Source: a virus
Length of the DNA: 25,916 bases
IMG/VR virus record: IMGVR_UViG_3300042402_000803
Location: 1-25,916 of that record
Strand: one strand, 5' to 3'
Of the stretch, positions 1-7,741 are shown piece after piece. Below the pieces are notes generated by a model, which saw only the letters and a list, made by a program, of their open reading frames with translations, did no database searches and was not told the DNA's origin. Positions within the stretch are counted from its first letter, which is position 1, and every line of letters begins with the position of its first letter. The position numbers and the translations under genes were made by a program.

Positions 1-326
1 CTGTCATATTTGACAAACTGACTAGGGCTGTAGATTGCTCTACCGGACCCGTCTTTTTTGTTGAACATATGCTTGTCCATGATAGAAAACTTCCCATCAG
101 AACCACGCCCGAATATCAATGCAGGATATCCGTCCCATTTAATTGTAATTGCTTTGGGATTTTTAACGGTGTTTACAATTGCATCTACAGCTTGATTGGC
201 GCCGTCACTTCCACCTAAAAATACCAGATCCTCAGGATGGTCTAAATGACCCTTTGCCTCAAAGACTAAAGAATCCAAATCCTTTAGCCTGTCTGTCAAT
301 TTAGATAAAGATTCCGATAAGTTCAT
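1..326 (-). CDS. Partial phage protein with a KxDG nucleotidyltransferase-like motif
   Basis: The start codon (ATG) is at 326 and the frame stays open to the left edge, so only the first ~108 residues are present. The readable part has a helical N-terminus (residues 1-25) and a GGSDGANQAVDAI stretch (38-50). It then shows K63-W-D65-G66 followed by YPALIFGR (67-74), and a segment with FNKKDG (88-93). K-x-D-G is motif I of the ATP/NAD-dependent ligase and capping-enzyme superfamily, where the lysine carries the nucleotide. Similar KWDG..A..FGR proteins occur in marine T4-like phages as uncharacterised proteins (from memory, possibly DUF6267). It follows the 83-residue gene with a one-base gap. 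The function is unproven, and the later ligase motifs would lie outside the window. Confidence 0.75.
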   Translation of the reverse strand, partial: MNLSESLSKLTDRLKDLDSLVFEAKGHLDHPEDLVFLGGSDGANQAVDAIVNTVKNPKAITIKWDGYPALIFGRGSDGKFSIMDKHMFNKKDGSGRAIYSPSQFVKYD

Positions 327-327
327 A

Positions 328-579
328 TTATTCGTCTTGTTCTTTAGTTTTCTTTAATGATTTTGAAAAACGGTTTTGGTCTCTGCTTTTTATAGCATTC
401 AAAAGTTTTCTTTCTAAAACCTCAGACTTATCTTTATCGTAATGTCTATTAATAAGTTCTAGTAAATTAATAGCACTGGTAATGATATTATGAGCCCTAT
501 TTTCAATAATATGTGACATGTCACGATTACTGCCAATGGACTCTAATTCTTCTAATAGGCTACGGGTTTTCTTTTGCAT
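328..579 (-). CDS. Small charged helical protein, unknown function
   Basis: An 83-residue, highly charged, predicted all-helical protein with a Lys/Glu-rich C-terminus (SLKKTKEQDE). It contains no recognisable catalytic motif. It lies between the gp41-like helicase gene and the KxDG-motif gene on the same strand, with a one-base gap to the latter. No Shine-Dalgarno sequence is visible. The start codon is preceded by a CTAGAT-rich stretch containing GATAAATA, close to the T4 late promoter TATAAATA. A later Met at residue 21 is an alternative start. I do not recognise the family. Confidence 0.65.
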   Translation of the reverse strand: MQKKTRSLLEELESIGSNRDMSHIIENRAHNIITSAINLLELINRHYDKDKSEVLERKLLNAIKSRDQNRFSKSLKKTKEQDE

Positions 580-583
580 CTAG

Positions 584-591
584 TATTTATC
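584..591 (-). promoter_or_regulatory. Late-promoter-like box GATAAATA
   Basis: On the minus strand GATAAATA matches 7 of 8 positions of the T4 late promoter TATAAATA. It sits in the 23-bp gap between the helicase stop and the next start codon, among three copies of CTAGAT. The expected transcription start would fall at or beside the ATG at 579, which leaves almost no leader. The match is short and could be chance. Confidence 0.3.
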
Positions 592-602
592 TAGTATCTA
601 GA

Positions 603-2018
603 TTATTTTTTGAGCGAATTTAATAGGGCCTTGAGTTTTGCACTTCCTACATCAGCGACCACTTTCTTAGTTTCAGGCTGAATTTCGCCTGTGTTTGGAT
701 CTACAGTTTCTGAAACTACTGTACTCTGAGTTTTAAGCCTATTCATTAGATCATTGGGACTAGGTTGCGGAGCTTTGTAAGTATTTGCGTCAGGATTAGG
801 ATCCGTAATTCTTAATGTTTCTACATTAAATTCCAACTCAATCTTTTGTCCCACACCCGAACTACTACGGGTTTTCATTAACTGTAATTGATACTGTCCA
901 CGCTCACGCATAGACCTAGAAGTAAAGATACCGAACACATTATCTGCTGTGTTAATCTTTGAAATACCACCTGAGATATGACTATGATCAAATTCAATTT
1001 CTTCTACAGCACTACGGTTCAACTGACTTGCTGTGACAAATAATACATTTAATTCTTTAGCCAAGTTACGCAACTCTTCCGATACATATTTGTCTTTCAC
1101 AAACAAGTCTGAAGGACTGACCTTTGCGCTGACAGGCATGAGCAAGTCCAAATAGTCTACACACAAAAAGTCAAGTCTCAAACCTGTTTGAATTTGAAGT
1201 TCTTTACAATATGCTCTTAAATCATTTACTGTACTTTGAGCAGGCATATATTTGATTCGCAAGCCACCTGCTTTCTTTTGTAGCATCTTGACCTTCATTT
1301 CAACATTGTCAATGTCTTTGAAGATTTCACGGCTGCTTGTATCTGTCATCATACTATCAATACGCATACTACACAAGCCCTCACTAAGTTCTAGTGTTAC
1401 ATACACACCGTTTAATCCTGCTTGTGCCCAGTTAACTGCTAAATTCTGCATGAACAAACTCTTGCCTGATCCTGAGCCACCTGCAAAAATTTGAAGTTCA
1501 CCGCGATTGAAACCACCATATAATTTCTGATCCATACTAGGCCAGCCAGTGCTATTCTGTCCATTGTTAGATTTCAATGCCATCAATCGTGCTCTAGGAT
1601 CAGCAAAGTAATCTGTACCCATATCTTTCTGTAGACTAATCTGCACGGCGTCTTTGATTAGTTTTTCTACAGGACCATACTCACCCTTTTCAAGTAAGTC
1701 TGCTGATTTAAGAATCGCTCTTTCAAGTTCTTGTCGTTTAGTGAATTGTTCAAATTCATCTAGAAACCACTGATAGTGCCCATCATCAAGTTCTGAAATG
1801 TTTTCAACTTCAACTCCTGTTGATGCCTTTACCTGCGCAGGGTCGGGCATAATGTTATATTTTTTGCTATGCTCTACTAAAAATTCTGCTACAGGTTTTA
1901 ATTTGCGGTCAAAATTACTTGGGTTCATGATATTCATGACCCGTGTATACAGTTCTGCGTTTGTAACCATCATACGCAAAAACAACAACTGCATATCACT
2001 ATTATATTCTGTGCTCAA
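603..2018 (-). CDS. 41: Replicative DNA helicase, DnaB/gp41 family
   Basis: A 471-residue RecA-fold hexameric helicase that unwinds duplex DNA ahead of the phage polymerase and pairs with primase in the primosome. The N-terminal helical domain (about 1-140) is followed by the DnaB C-terminal ATPase. Visible motifs are Walker A GGSGSGKS (180-187), H1a-like VTLELSEG (207-214), Walker B FLCVDYL (284-290) and the H3 region VTASQLNRS (328-336). The length is close to T4 gp41 (475). The start codon is TTG at 2018, chosen because AGGAG lies five bases upstream; the next ATG would remove eight residues. The gene overlaps the end of the primase gene by 17 bases, so translation of the two primosome partners is probably coupled. 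Confidence 0.95.
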   Translation of the reverse strand: MSTEYNSDMQLLFLRMMVTNAELYTRVMNIMNPSNFDRKLKPVAEFLVEHSKKYNIMPDPAQVKASTGVEVENISELDDGHYQWFLDEFEQFTKRQELERAILKSADLLEKGEYGPVEKLIKDAVQISLQKDMGTDYFADPRARLMALKSNNGQNSTGWPSMDQKLYGGFNRGELQIFAGGSGSGKSLFMQNLAVNWAQAGLNGVYVTLELSEGLCSMRIDSMMTDTSSREIFKDIDNVEMKVKMLQKKAGGLRIKYMPAQSTVNDLRAYCKELQIQTGLRLDFLCVDYLDLLMPVSAKVSPSDLFVKDKYVSEELRNLAKELNVLFVTASQLNRSAVEEIEFDHSHISGGISKINTADNVFGIFTSRSMRERGQYQLQLMKTRSSSGVGQKIELEFNVETLRITDPNPDANTYKAPQPSPNDLMNRLKTQSTVVSETVDPNTGEIQPETKKVVADVGSAKLKALLNSLKK

Positions 2019-2976
2019 GTTTTCTCCTCTGTATTTCTATTTTGACTTTACTTGTAGTTGCACTCTGTAAGATACTTAGTAATGTAGGGAGTTTACCATA
2101 TTTTACTACTGCATCGTTTACATCTTTTACATCATTGTCCCAATTTGGTATACTAACACTATATCCTAATTCTAATGCTTTATCACAAGTACTAAGCCCT
2201 GTCTTATCACGATCTGGTACAAAGATAATTTTTCTATTGAGTTGGCTCAATAACTCAACTTGGTCATCATTAATTGTGTTATGAGTTAACGCACAACCAT
2301 TGATACTTAATGCGTCAAAAATACCTTCTACCAATATACAAACTTCATATTCAGGTTTTTGAAAATCAATACCAAACACATATCCTTGCTGTTGCTCATT
2401 GATGTATTTAGGTGTCTTGTTGTCTAAGAAGCGACTGGTGTGACCTACAATTTTATTTTGATAGGTATATGGAATGATTATTCTATTGCCTTGGCGACCA
2501 CTTTCATTTGGTGTAATCATGAACGGGTAGTCACTAACATTTATACCCCGTGCCTGCACATAATCCACATATACTTTGTGTAATGGATTGTTTACATCAA
2601 GTAATTCACCTTCGGGAAGAGTATGTTCTTTAAACTTGATTTTCTTTTTATTCTTTTTAACTTGTACATAAGACAATAAATCTTTATGCTGTAAACTTTC
2701 AAGGCTCCAGCGTTGGATTTGCTGTTCGTCTATGCCAGACCACATCAATAATTGTTTTGTATTTTTGGTTATGCTTTTTCCCAACATGAATCCACACTTG
2801 AACCCACAGTTGAAACAATGCATACTCCAATTATCACCGTCCATTCTGATTCCGCCGCGACTGCGTTTATCGGGTTTGTGACCACGATTATGGCAACACA
2901 CTGCGTTGAAACTATGCCAACCGCTTTGTGTGAGTTTTTTCTTACCCGGAATAACAGACAGGATATCAAACATCAT
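2002..2976 (-). CDS. 61: DNA primase, gp61-like
   Basis: A 324-residue primase that makes RNA primers for lagging-strand synthesis. The N-terminal zinc-binding region has Cys27/Cys28, His29/His33, and C54-x2-C57. The Toprim catalytic core shows LVEGIFDAL (215-223, Glu217) and IFVPDRDKTG (251-260, with the Asp255/Asp257 pair). The length is similar to T4 gp61 (342). It starts at tandem ATGs (2976/2973) with no obvious Shine-Dalgarno sequence. It lies directly upstream of, and overlaps, the helicase gene, which fits primosome co-expression. Confidence 0.92.
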   Translation of the reverse strand: MMFDILSVIPGKKKLTQSGWHSFNAVCCHNRGHKPDKRSRGGIRMDGDNWSMHCFNCGFKCGFMLGKSITKNTKQLLMWSGIDEQQIQRWSLESLQHKDLLSYVQVKKNKKKIKFKEHTLPEGELLDVNNPLHKVYVDYVQARGINVSDYPFMITPNESGRQGNRIIIPYTYQNKIVGHTSRFLDNKTPKYINEQQQGYVFGIDFQKPEYEVCILVEGIFDALSINGCALTHNTINDDQVELLSQLNRKIIFVPDRDKTGLSTCDKALELGYSVSIPNWDNDVKDVNDAVVKYGKLPTLLSILQSATTSKVKIEIQRRKLEHRI

Positions 2977-3011
2977 GTAAGTATAACATGATTTCTATAG
3001 AAGATCAACTA

Positions 3012-3716
3012 TTATCTAGCCAATATGTTTGTTGCAACGCCGGCGTTGCTCGTAAATACCATTCTTACATATGGGTGATATCCACGAATAGACCATCCAA
3101 ATGTGTCAGTTACATTGGCATAATCTTCACTAATAGTAATTGGATACCAATCACCGTCAACAATAGTAGATCCTTCAATTCCAACCGTACCGTTAAACTC
3201 TGTCAAATGAGTTTGTATGGTTAGTACGGGATTGTCTTCTGTGTTGATAACACTACTATAGTAAATGTTAGCGTTAGGTAATGGATTATTGGGATTTACA
3301 TCAGGATTTAAATTAGGAAACGGTTGTCCTGTAGGAATTGTAATAGTTTCGCTAGGAATAAATGCAGGTAATACAGAATTAACAATATACAAATCTCCGC
3401 GGGCGCCTGCATTCTGATCCACGAAAACCGGGAAATCAAATTCACCGATTGGAATTTCTAATGAATAATGTGCTCTTTGTGCATCAATATTTTCAATGTC
3501 TGCTGCATTCAAATATAATGATGCGATACCTGTTAATGGTAACTGTAATGTCAATGCTTTTCGCAATAGAACTTCGCTACCATTATAACTGATAGCTCTA
3601 AAAACTATGCTTTTTCCAGTAATGTCAACTGGCTTTTGTTCTTGATTTAAAAATTGAAACTGGAGCTGATTGTCAACTCCCTTATGTAGAGTTAGAGGTT
3701 TGGCATACTGTGGCAT
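3012..3716 (-). CDS. Putative virion structural protein (BppU-N-like beta domain)
   Basis: A 234-residue protein when started at the ATG at 3716, chosen because AAGGAA lies just upstream. A longer frame opens at 3794 but its extra residues look like untranslated leader. Residues 1-100 follow the pattern of phage baseplate/tail proteins with a BppU-type N-terminal beta-sandwich: DITGKSIVFRAI, then GIASLYLNAADI, then HYSLEIPI. A Pro/Asn-rich linker follows (about 150-175), then a second beta-rich part ending at the C-terminus. It has no enzymatic motif. It lies downstream of a divergent spacer and next to replication genes, so assignment as a structural protein rests on composition and domain pattern only. 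Confidence 0.6.
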   Translation of the reverse strand: MPQYAKPLTLHKGVDNQLQFQFLNQEQKPVDITGKSIVFRAISYNGSEVLLRKALTLQLPLTGIASLYLNAADIENIDAQRAHYSLEIPIGEFDFPVFVDQNAGARGDLYIVNSVLPAFIPSETITIPTGQPFPNLNPDVNPNNPLPNANIYYSSVINTEDNPVLTIQTHLTEFNGTVGIEGSTIVDGDWYPITISEDYANVTDTFGWSIRGYHPYVRMVFTSNAGVATNILAR

Positions 3717-3886
3717 ATATTTCCTTACTGAATTGCCCGTCAATAACACAACTATCTGTCGTTGTGTGTAAATAAAAACCGATGTTGAATACACAAAAGA
3801 TTTCCTTTACTGTATTTAGCATGAAAAAAATTAAAATAAATAGTTCGGGTAAGGTGAGTAAATAATAGTTATTCATATAATAATTA

Positions 3887-4267
3887 ATGGCTTTAAACGA
3901 TTTTTTTAAGAAGTTGAGCGAAAATCATCCCTTTATAACGGTTTGCTCATACGCTAATCAAGACTATGTAGGAATAGTGCAAAACAGGGATGATACAGTC
4001 ACCACAATATATGATTACGGAGCCATTGTTGATCAGGAAATCAAGAGTAAATTCTTAGAACTAGGTGATATTTGGTGGTGGGAAAGCAATAGACTTATAC
4101 CTATAAATCTATTTTTGAAAGATGAATGGAGTATTTTTAAGCCCTATCTAAGAACTTTTAATAATAAAAGTTTAGTAATTTTACACGGGCCCACATGTAG
4201 TATGAATGAACTTCACAAACGCCGTAGTAAGAGGCGTAGTATCACGCTAGTCAAGCGTATTTCCTAA
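3887..4267 (+). CDS. Conserved phage protein, the only plus-strand gene
   Basis: A 126-residue protein with a WWWESNR-IPINLFLKDEW core (about 62-81) and a basic tail (HKRRSKRR, about 109-116). From memory it resembles a conserved uncharacterised protein of marine T4-like phages; I know no function. It is the sole gene on this strand, and its end overlaps the tail of the DnaE-like gene by 21 bases. No Shine-Dalgarno sequence is visible before the ATG. TATAAT at 3876-3881 lies five bases upstream of the ATG without a good -35 box, so a very short leader is possible. Confidence 0.7.
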   Translation: MALNDFFKKLSENHPFITVCSYANQDYVGIVQNRDDTVTTIYDYGAIVDQEIKSKFLELGDIWWWESNRLIPINLFLKDEWSIFKPYLRTFNNKSLVILHGPTCSMNELHKRRSKRRSITLVKRIS

Positions 4268-4831
4268 TTCTACTAATAAATTCATATGTACTGCTACTAG
4301 CCACGCATACCCAACCGCGTGTGCTTTCTTAAACTGATATCCGTCAGTGCCACGATCCCATATTGTTTTTGCTACTTCAATCCAGGGTAGTCCAATCAGA
4401 TGCTTTTTTCCCGGGCGAATCAATGCTAGAAACATAGCAAGTCTAGGAATACTATTGACTGGTTCGGGCATCTTAGTTAGTGACGGATAATGATTTCCAA
4501 TATGAATTAGTTTTTCTACAAAGAACGGATCATTCAATTTCTTCCAGTCAGGATCCCGCATAAGTTCTATCAAATGCTTTTCATCACGGACATGCTTATA
4601 AACATGTACATTCAATAAATCCAACTTAAAATAACCCCTCTTTTCTGCGTCTGAATAGTCAATAGCTGCCATATCATTTACAGGATCGTAGGGTATTTCT
4701 GTAATATGAACTCCAGTAGCATGCTTGCGAATAGGATTTACCTTTAGCATAGCTGAAGGGATATGTTTTATATGTTGCAGTAATGTACTTCTATCTGCTA
4801 AGTCAATGTCTACATCAGTATCAATTTTCAT
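4247..4831 (-). CDS. Miniature DnaE-like (DNA polymerase III alpha palm/finger) protein
   Basis: A 194-residue protein that reads like a condensed DnaE (C-family polymerase) core, normally ~1,100 residues. Collinear matches are: DVDIDLADR (6-14) to the catalytic P-D-F-D-x-D-F motif; HATGVHI (37-43) to DnaE HAAGVVI; GYFKLDLLNV (66-75) to L-x-K-x-D-F-L-G-L, which holds the third catalytic Asp; IPRLAMFLALIRPG (128-141) to the AxALYRPGP motif; and FKKAHAVGY (167-175) to FNKSHAxAY. The PHP exonuclease, thumb, beta-binding and OB domains are absent. The start overlaps the MarC stop as ATGA. Whether it polymerises, only binds nucleotide/DNA, or is a remnant is unknown. The family call is inferred by eye from motif order. 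Confidence 0.7.
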   Translation of the reverse strand: MKIDTDVDIDLADRSTLLQHIKHIPSAMLKVNPIRKHATGVHITEIPYDPVNDMAAIDYSDAEKRGYFKLDLLNVHVYKHVRDEKHLIELMRDPDWKKLNDPFFVEKLIHIGNHYPSLTKMPEPVNSIPRLAMFLALIRPGKKHLIGLPWIEVAKTIWDRGTDGYQFKKAHAVGYAWLVAVHMNLLVELGNTLD

Positions 4832-5418
4832 AATTGTATTGTTTTTATGCCACGCAATAACATTTCAACGCTAACTGCTACCAATATAAGACCCATTAAT
4901 CTTTCCATAGCAATTAAAAATCTATTACCCAATAGATGTTGTATTCTATCACCTATTAATAAAGCAATCATACTTATGGTAATACCTACTCCCATCGCTG
5001 CCACCCATACCCAAAACTCATCGGGTTGCTGACTAACTAATAACATCACAGTAGCTAACGCACTAGGTCCTGCAATCAATGGTATTGCCAATGGCACTAT
5101 AAATGGTTCATGGTCCAATATTTCTTCTTCAACATTAGAATCATTAGGAAATACCATTTTTATAGCAATAAGAAATAAAATAACTGCGCCTGCTAATTGG
5201 AGACTAGCATTACTTAATCCCAATGCACTTAAAAAGTGCTGACCCACAATCATAAAAAGAAATAGAATACCGAAAGCAATAAAATGCTCACGCACGATAA
5301 TCCAACTTCTTTTTTCTACGCTATACTTTTTTAGTGTACTACTAAAGATGGGAAAATTTCCAAACGGATCAAATATAAGTATCAGTAGCATCAATGCTGA
5401 AACAAATGTGTAGGTCAT
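4828..5418 (-). CDS. MarC-family integral membrane protein
   Basis: A 196-residue, strongly hydrophobic protein with about six membrane segments. The N-terminal FDPFGNFPIF (16-25) matches the MarC/UPF0056 signature DPxGxxPxF. Also visible are LAGAVILFLIAIKM (75-88) and PLAIPLIAGPSAL (108-120), a conserved pore-like Pro/Gly motif of the family. Its length is normal for the family, so the protein appears intact. MarC proteins are bacterial inner-membrane proteins of unsettled function; the old link to multiple antibiotic resistance was not upheld. The gene overlaps both neighbours by ATGA, so it is co-translated with the exonuclease and the DnaE-like gene. It is probably host-derived. Confidence 0.9.
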   Translation of the reverse strand: MTYTFVSALMLLILIFDPFGNFPIFSSTLKKYSVEKRSWIIVREHFIAFGILFLFMIVGQHFLSALGLSNASLQLAGAVILFLIAIKMVFPNDSNVEEEILDHEPFIVPLAIPLIAGPSALATVMLLVSQQPDEFWVWVAAMGVGITISMIALLIGDRIQHLLGNRFLIAMERLMGLILVAVSVEMLLRGIKTIQL

Positions 5419-5972
5419 GACATAAAACCTGCCTTCATTAATTTCATGTAAGCCTGTTGTACAACAATTGCCTGTCGTTCAGCATCTTCTACTGCTTTGT
5501 GACTAGTCTTGTGTCCACCATCTTTTAATTTTACTCCGGCAATCTCATACAATGTTCTAGTATCACGAACAGTATAGAAAGGCCAGGGTATAGGATTAGG
5601 ATAATCAGTTAATGTTTGACGCATGCCTGTTTCGCATGCGACCACATCAAATGCCGCTCCGTTACTCCAAACTGCTCTACGATTCCAACAAAACTTATAA
5701 AGTTGTTCCATACATTCTTTAAATGAAATACGATCCCTATCTCCCAATGCTTCTTCCATTGCTTCAGGACTTTGTGTACTCCACCAACGCAATGTATCTT
5801 CGTTGATAACTCTGTTGTGTATTTCTGTCTGATCCTCAATTGTAGGACGCAACTCTAACCGTTCTATAACACCTTGACCCTTAGGATCAAATCTCACAGC
5901 CCCGATGGTAAGTATAACACAATAAGGGCTTGTGTCAAGCGTCTCCAGATCAACCATTATATCATTTGCCAT
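5415..5972 (-). CDS. dexA: DexA-like 3'-5' exonuclease (DEDDh)
   Basis: A 185-residue DnaQ/RNase T-fold exonuclease. Metal-binding residues are visible in order: D8 and E10 in MVDLETL, D109 in NGAAFDVV, and H158/D163 in SHKAVEDAERQ. This gives the DEDDh subtype. T4 DexA (about 227 residues) is the likely counterpart, and similar proteins are common in marine T4-like phages. It probably degrades or trims single-stranded DNA ends in nucleotide recycling or repair. The ATG at 5972 shares a base with the upstream stop (TAATG), and its own stop overlaps MarC as ATGA. Confidence 0.85.
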   Translation of the reverse strand: MANDIMVDLETLDTSPYCVILTIGAVRFDPKGQGVIERLELRPTIEDQTEIHNRVINEDTLRWWSTQSPEAMEEALGDRDRISFKECMEQLYKFCWNRRAVWSNGAAFDVVACETGMRQTLTDYPNPIPWPFYTVRDTRTLYEIAGVKLKDGGHKTSHKAVEDAERQAIVVQQAYMKLMKAGFMS

Positions 5973-6253
5973 TACTGAAACTTTAATAGAAATAGTAAAT
6001 ATTTTTTCTCGTCCATAATCTTGTAACCATCAGTAATGTTACCATTGACCATGTTCATCTTTACACCATAATTATTTTCTAGATAATCTTCAAATTCGTA
6101 GGCATCAAATTGATTACTTGATGTATCCAAGATACTCATATATTCTTGCCGAACTTGTTTTAATGCTGCCCAGTAATCCCAGCGTTTTTTCCGTTGATCG
6201 TTCAACGGGTCATCTTCATCATAGTCTTGAAAACTTTTAGGGATGCTAGCCAT
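5972..6253 (-). CDS. Small acidic protein, possible member of the short F-x-L family
   Basis: A 93-residue acidic protein with no recognised domain. Its C-terminus (MDEKKYLLFLLKF, about 80-92) resembles the C-termini of the small proteins encoded at 6949-8194: acidic residues, an aromatic, then F-x-L-[KR]-[WF]. It could therefore be a separated member of that set. It overlaps the oxygenase gene by 8 bases and the exonuclease start by one base. Function unknown. Confidence 0.7.
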   Translation of the reverse strand: MASIPKSFQDYDEDDPLNDQRKKRWDYWAALKQVRQEYMSILDTSSNQFDAYEFEDYLENNYGVKMNMVNGNITDGYKIMDEKKYLLFLLKFQ

Positions 6254-6947
6254 TACTTTGCCAAATATTATCTAGACTTCTTACATCTTCAATGATACTA
6301 CTGTCAAGATAATTAAGCAAGAGAGCTGGGCGATTTTGTTTAGTAGGATTGGGCATACTAGAATGCAATACCCTAGAGTTATATAGCAACACACTACCTT
6401 TTGGTAAAGAGGGCTGAATAGAATTCGCTTTAAAGAATCCGTCGTACATTCCCTGATAACAAAAATCTATATTGTAATTTACCATTTGACTTTTAGGAAC
6501 TATACCTGTAGCTCCATTAGTTTTATCTAAGTCATATAAGGAAACTATAGCTTGTATGCCTAAAAAGTTTTTGTTAAAGTTATATTTTTTAAATCTATGC
6601 GGAGTATCAACATGGGGATTGATCCAAGTAGATCCTGCGTTTATAGTTACAATGTCGCTAGCATACCATTCTGCTTTAGGCAGATGCATATTAACTGTGG
6701 GGTTTATTAATTGTTCTATTTGTATAACTTCGGGCCAATCCATAACAAATTGGCTCCACCAAACACTTACATTAGGTAATTTTTCAATCTCATTACGCTC
6801 GGCATACTTTTTGTTACTAGAACTAGCACGAACTGGATACAGTAATTCTTTTTTAGCCAAGATACTATCAATCAATTCATCTGGTATTATTTTTTCAAGG
6901 ATAAGGTAGCCGTTGCCTGTGGTAAGCTGGTGTTTAACTACATTCAT
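6246..6947 (-). CDS. 2-oxoglutarate/Fe(II)-dependent dioxygenase (PhyH-like)
   Basis: A 233-residue double-stranded beta-helix oxygenase. The iron ligands read as H112-x-D114 (NPHVDTPHRF) and H195 (NSRVLHSSMPN). R206 (KQNRPALLLNYL) is placed to bind 2-oxoglutarate. GATGIVPKSQ (145-154) is the usual PhyH-type turn before the distal histidine. Such oxygenases are frequent in marine and cyanophage genomes, with substrates mostly unknown. The gene starts one base after the stop of the upstream small protein and overlaps the following gene by 8 bases. Substrate and timing cannot be inferred. Confidence 0.85.
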   Translation of the reverse strand: MNVVKHQLTTGNGYLILEKIIPDELIDSILAKKELLYPVRASSSNKKYAERNEIEKLPNVSVWWSQFVMDWPEVIQIEQLINPTVNMHLPKAEWYASDIVTINAGSTWINPHVDTPHRFKKYNFNKNFLGIQAIVSLYDLDKTNGATGIVPKSQMVNYNIDFCYQGMYDGFFKANSIQPSLPKGSVLLYNSRVLHSSMPNPTKQNRPALLLNYLDSSIIEDVRSLDNIWQSNG

Positions 6948-6948
6948 A

Positions 6949-7182
6949 CTATTCCCATTTTAATTTATATAAGGTAGCATGAGCAGGGTTTTTAAAAATA
7001 AATTCTACTTTTGATGTTGCGTCCTCAGTAGGTGTATACCATACCCATTGAAAATCAACATCAAGAACAAGACCTGCTCTTATAAGTTCATACTTGTAGT
7101 CTATTGCTTCTGTAGCTTTAATTTTGTACAGCCTAACTACATTATCTACCCATTCTATATTTATGCTTTTAGGAGTTTCCAC
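6949..7182 (-). CDS. Small protein of the tandem F-x-L-[KR]-W set (77 aa)
   Basis: A 77-residue protein. It starts with GTG at 7182, supported by AAGG about five bases upstream and by overlap with the end of the preceding gene; there is no in-frame ATG nearby. The C-terminus reads VEFIFKNPAHATLYKLKW (about 59-76), matching the pattern hydrophobic-F-x3-x-[D/H]-A-x2-x-x-L-[KR]-W seen in its neighbours. The middle has FQWVWYTP, and a similar aromatic patch (HVWYSN) occurs in the next gene upstream. No enzymatic motif is visible. Function unknown. Confidence 0.7.
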   Translation of the reverse strand: METPKSINIEWVDNVVRLYKIKATEAIDYKYELIRAGLVLDVDFQWVWYTPTEDATSKVEFIFKNPAHATLYKLKWE

Positions 7183-7499
7183 ATGTACCTTTTTTCTAAT
7201 TCTGTTTGTAGGTCAGTTGCGTGTTCTTTACTATCAAACACAACTCCAGTAATGTTATATTGGCTCATTAACCATTCGCTATAATTCATTCCACTATTGC
7301 TATACCAAACATGGGCATTAATAGTAACCATGTTGTCGGTATTCAATAGCAACTGCACCTGATTTAATTTAAATTTTTCAAATAACATTTTGAGTAAGTT
7401 ATTGCAACTGTCATTACCTCGTATGTCGTGGAATGCGGGCCATGTAACTGTGTATTTGTGTTTTAACTTATTTAATATAAAAGGGCTACTCATGACCAT
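7161..7499 (-). CDS. Small protein in the tandem set (112 aa)
   Basis: A 112-residue protein opening with a YTVTWP segment (16-21), a strand pattern shared with the 69-residue neighbour (YTVNIPW). It then has an amphipathic helix and an INAHVWYSN strand (60-68). Its C-terminus (FDSKEHATDLQTELEKRYMWKL) is longer and diverges from the shared pattern. The ATG at 7499 is given here, but the second ATG at 7493 overlaps the upstream stop as ATGA and is equally plausible (110 residues). It overlaps the next gene by 22 bases. Function unknown. Confidence 0.65.
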   Translation of the reverse strand: MVMSSPFILNKLKHKYTVTWPAFHDIRGNDSCNNLLKMLFEKFKLNQVQLLLNTDNMVTINAHVWYSNSGMNYSEWLMSQYNITGVVFDSKEHATDLQTELEKRYMWKLLKA

Positions 7500-7741
7500 C
7501 TCAATGTAAACATAATATAATCACGCTCATATCTAAATTTAAAGCCAGAACTTTCCGCAAATCGTATCCATCTAGTATGCCGTTCAGTTCCATCTATATT
7601 CTCATAGAGCCAAGTTACTATTTCAGAGTGTTTGAACGGACTTGTGTTTTCTAAAATGATAGTATACCATCCTGGATTAGTATTGTCCCATCCTTTATCA
7701 TAATCATAGTAATTAAAGACAGCAACATCAGTCTTGCTCAC
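7490..7741 (-). CDS. Small protein of the tandem F-x-L-[KR]-W set (83 aa)
   Basis: An 83-residue protein started at GTG (7741), inside the end of the upstream gene; no in-frame ATG exists near the N-terminus. The C-terminus FRYERDYIMFTLRW is the clearest example of the shared motif: aromatic, acidic pair with Tyr, then F-x-L-R-W. The centre has WYTIILEN and a helix with EIVTWLYENIDG. The order strand, helix, helix-turn, hairpin suggests a compact alpha/beta fold. Function unknown. Confidence 0.68.
   Translation of the reverse strand: MSKTDVAVFNYYDYDKGWDNTNPGWYTIILENTSPFKHSEIVTWLYENIDGTERHTRWIRFAESSGFKFRYERDYIMFTLRWS

Noticed and set aside
3717-3794. Longer start (3794) for the putative structural protein
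   Set aside because: The extra 26 residues are not protein-like and the ATG at 3716 has AAGGAA just upstream.
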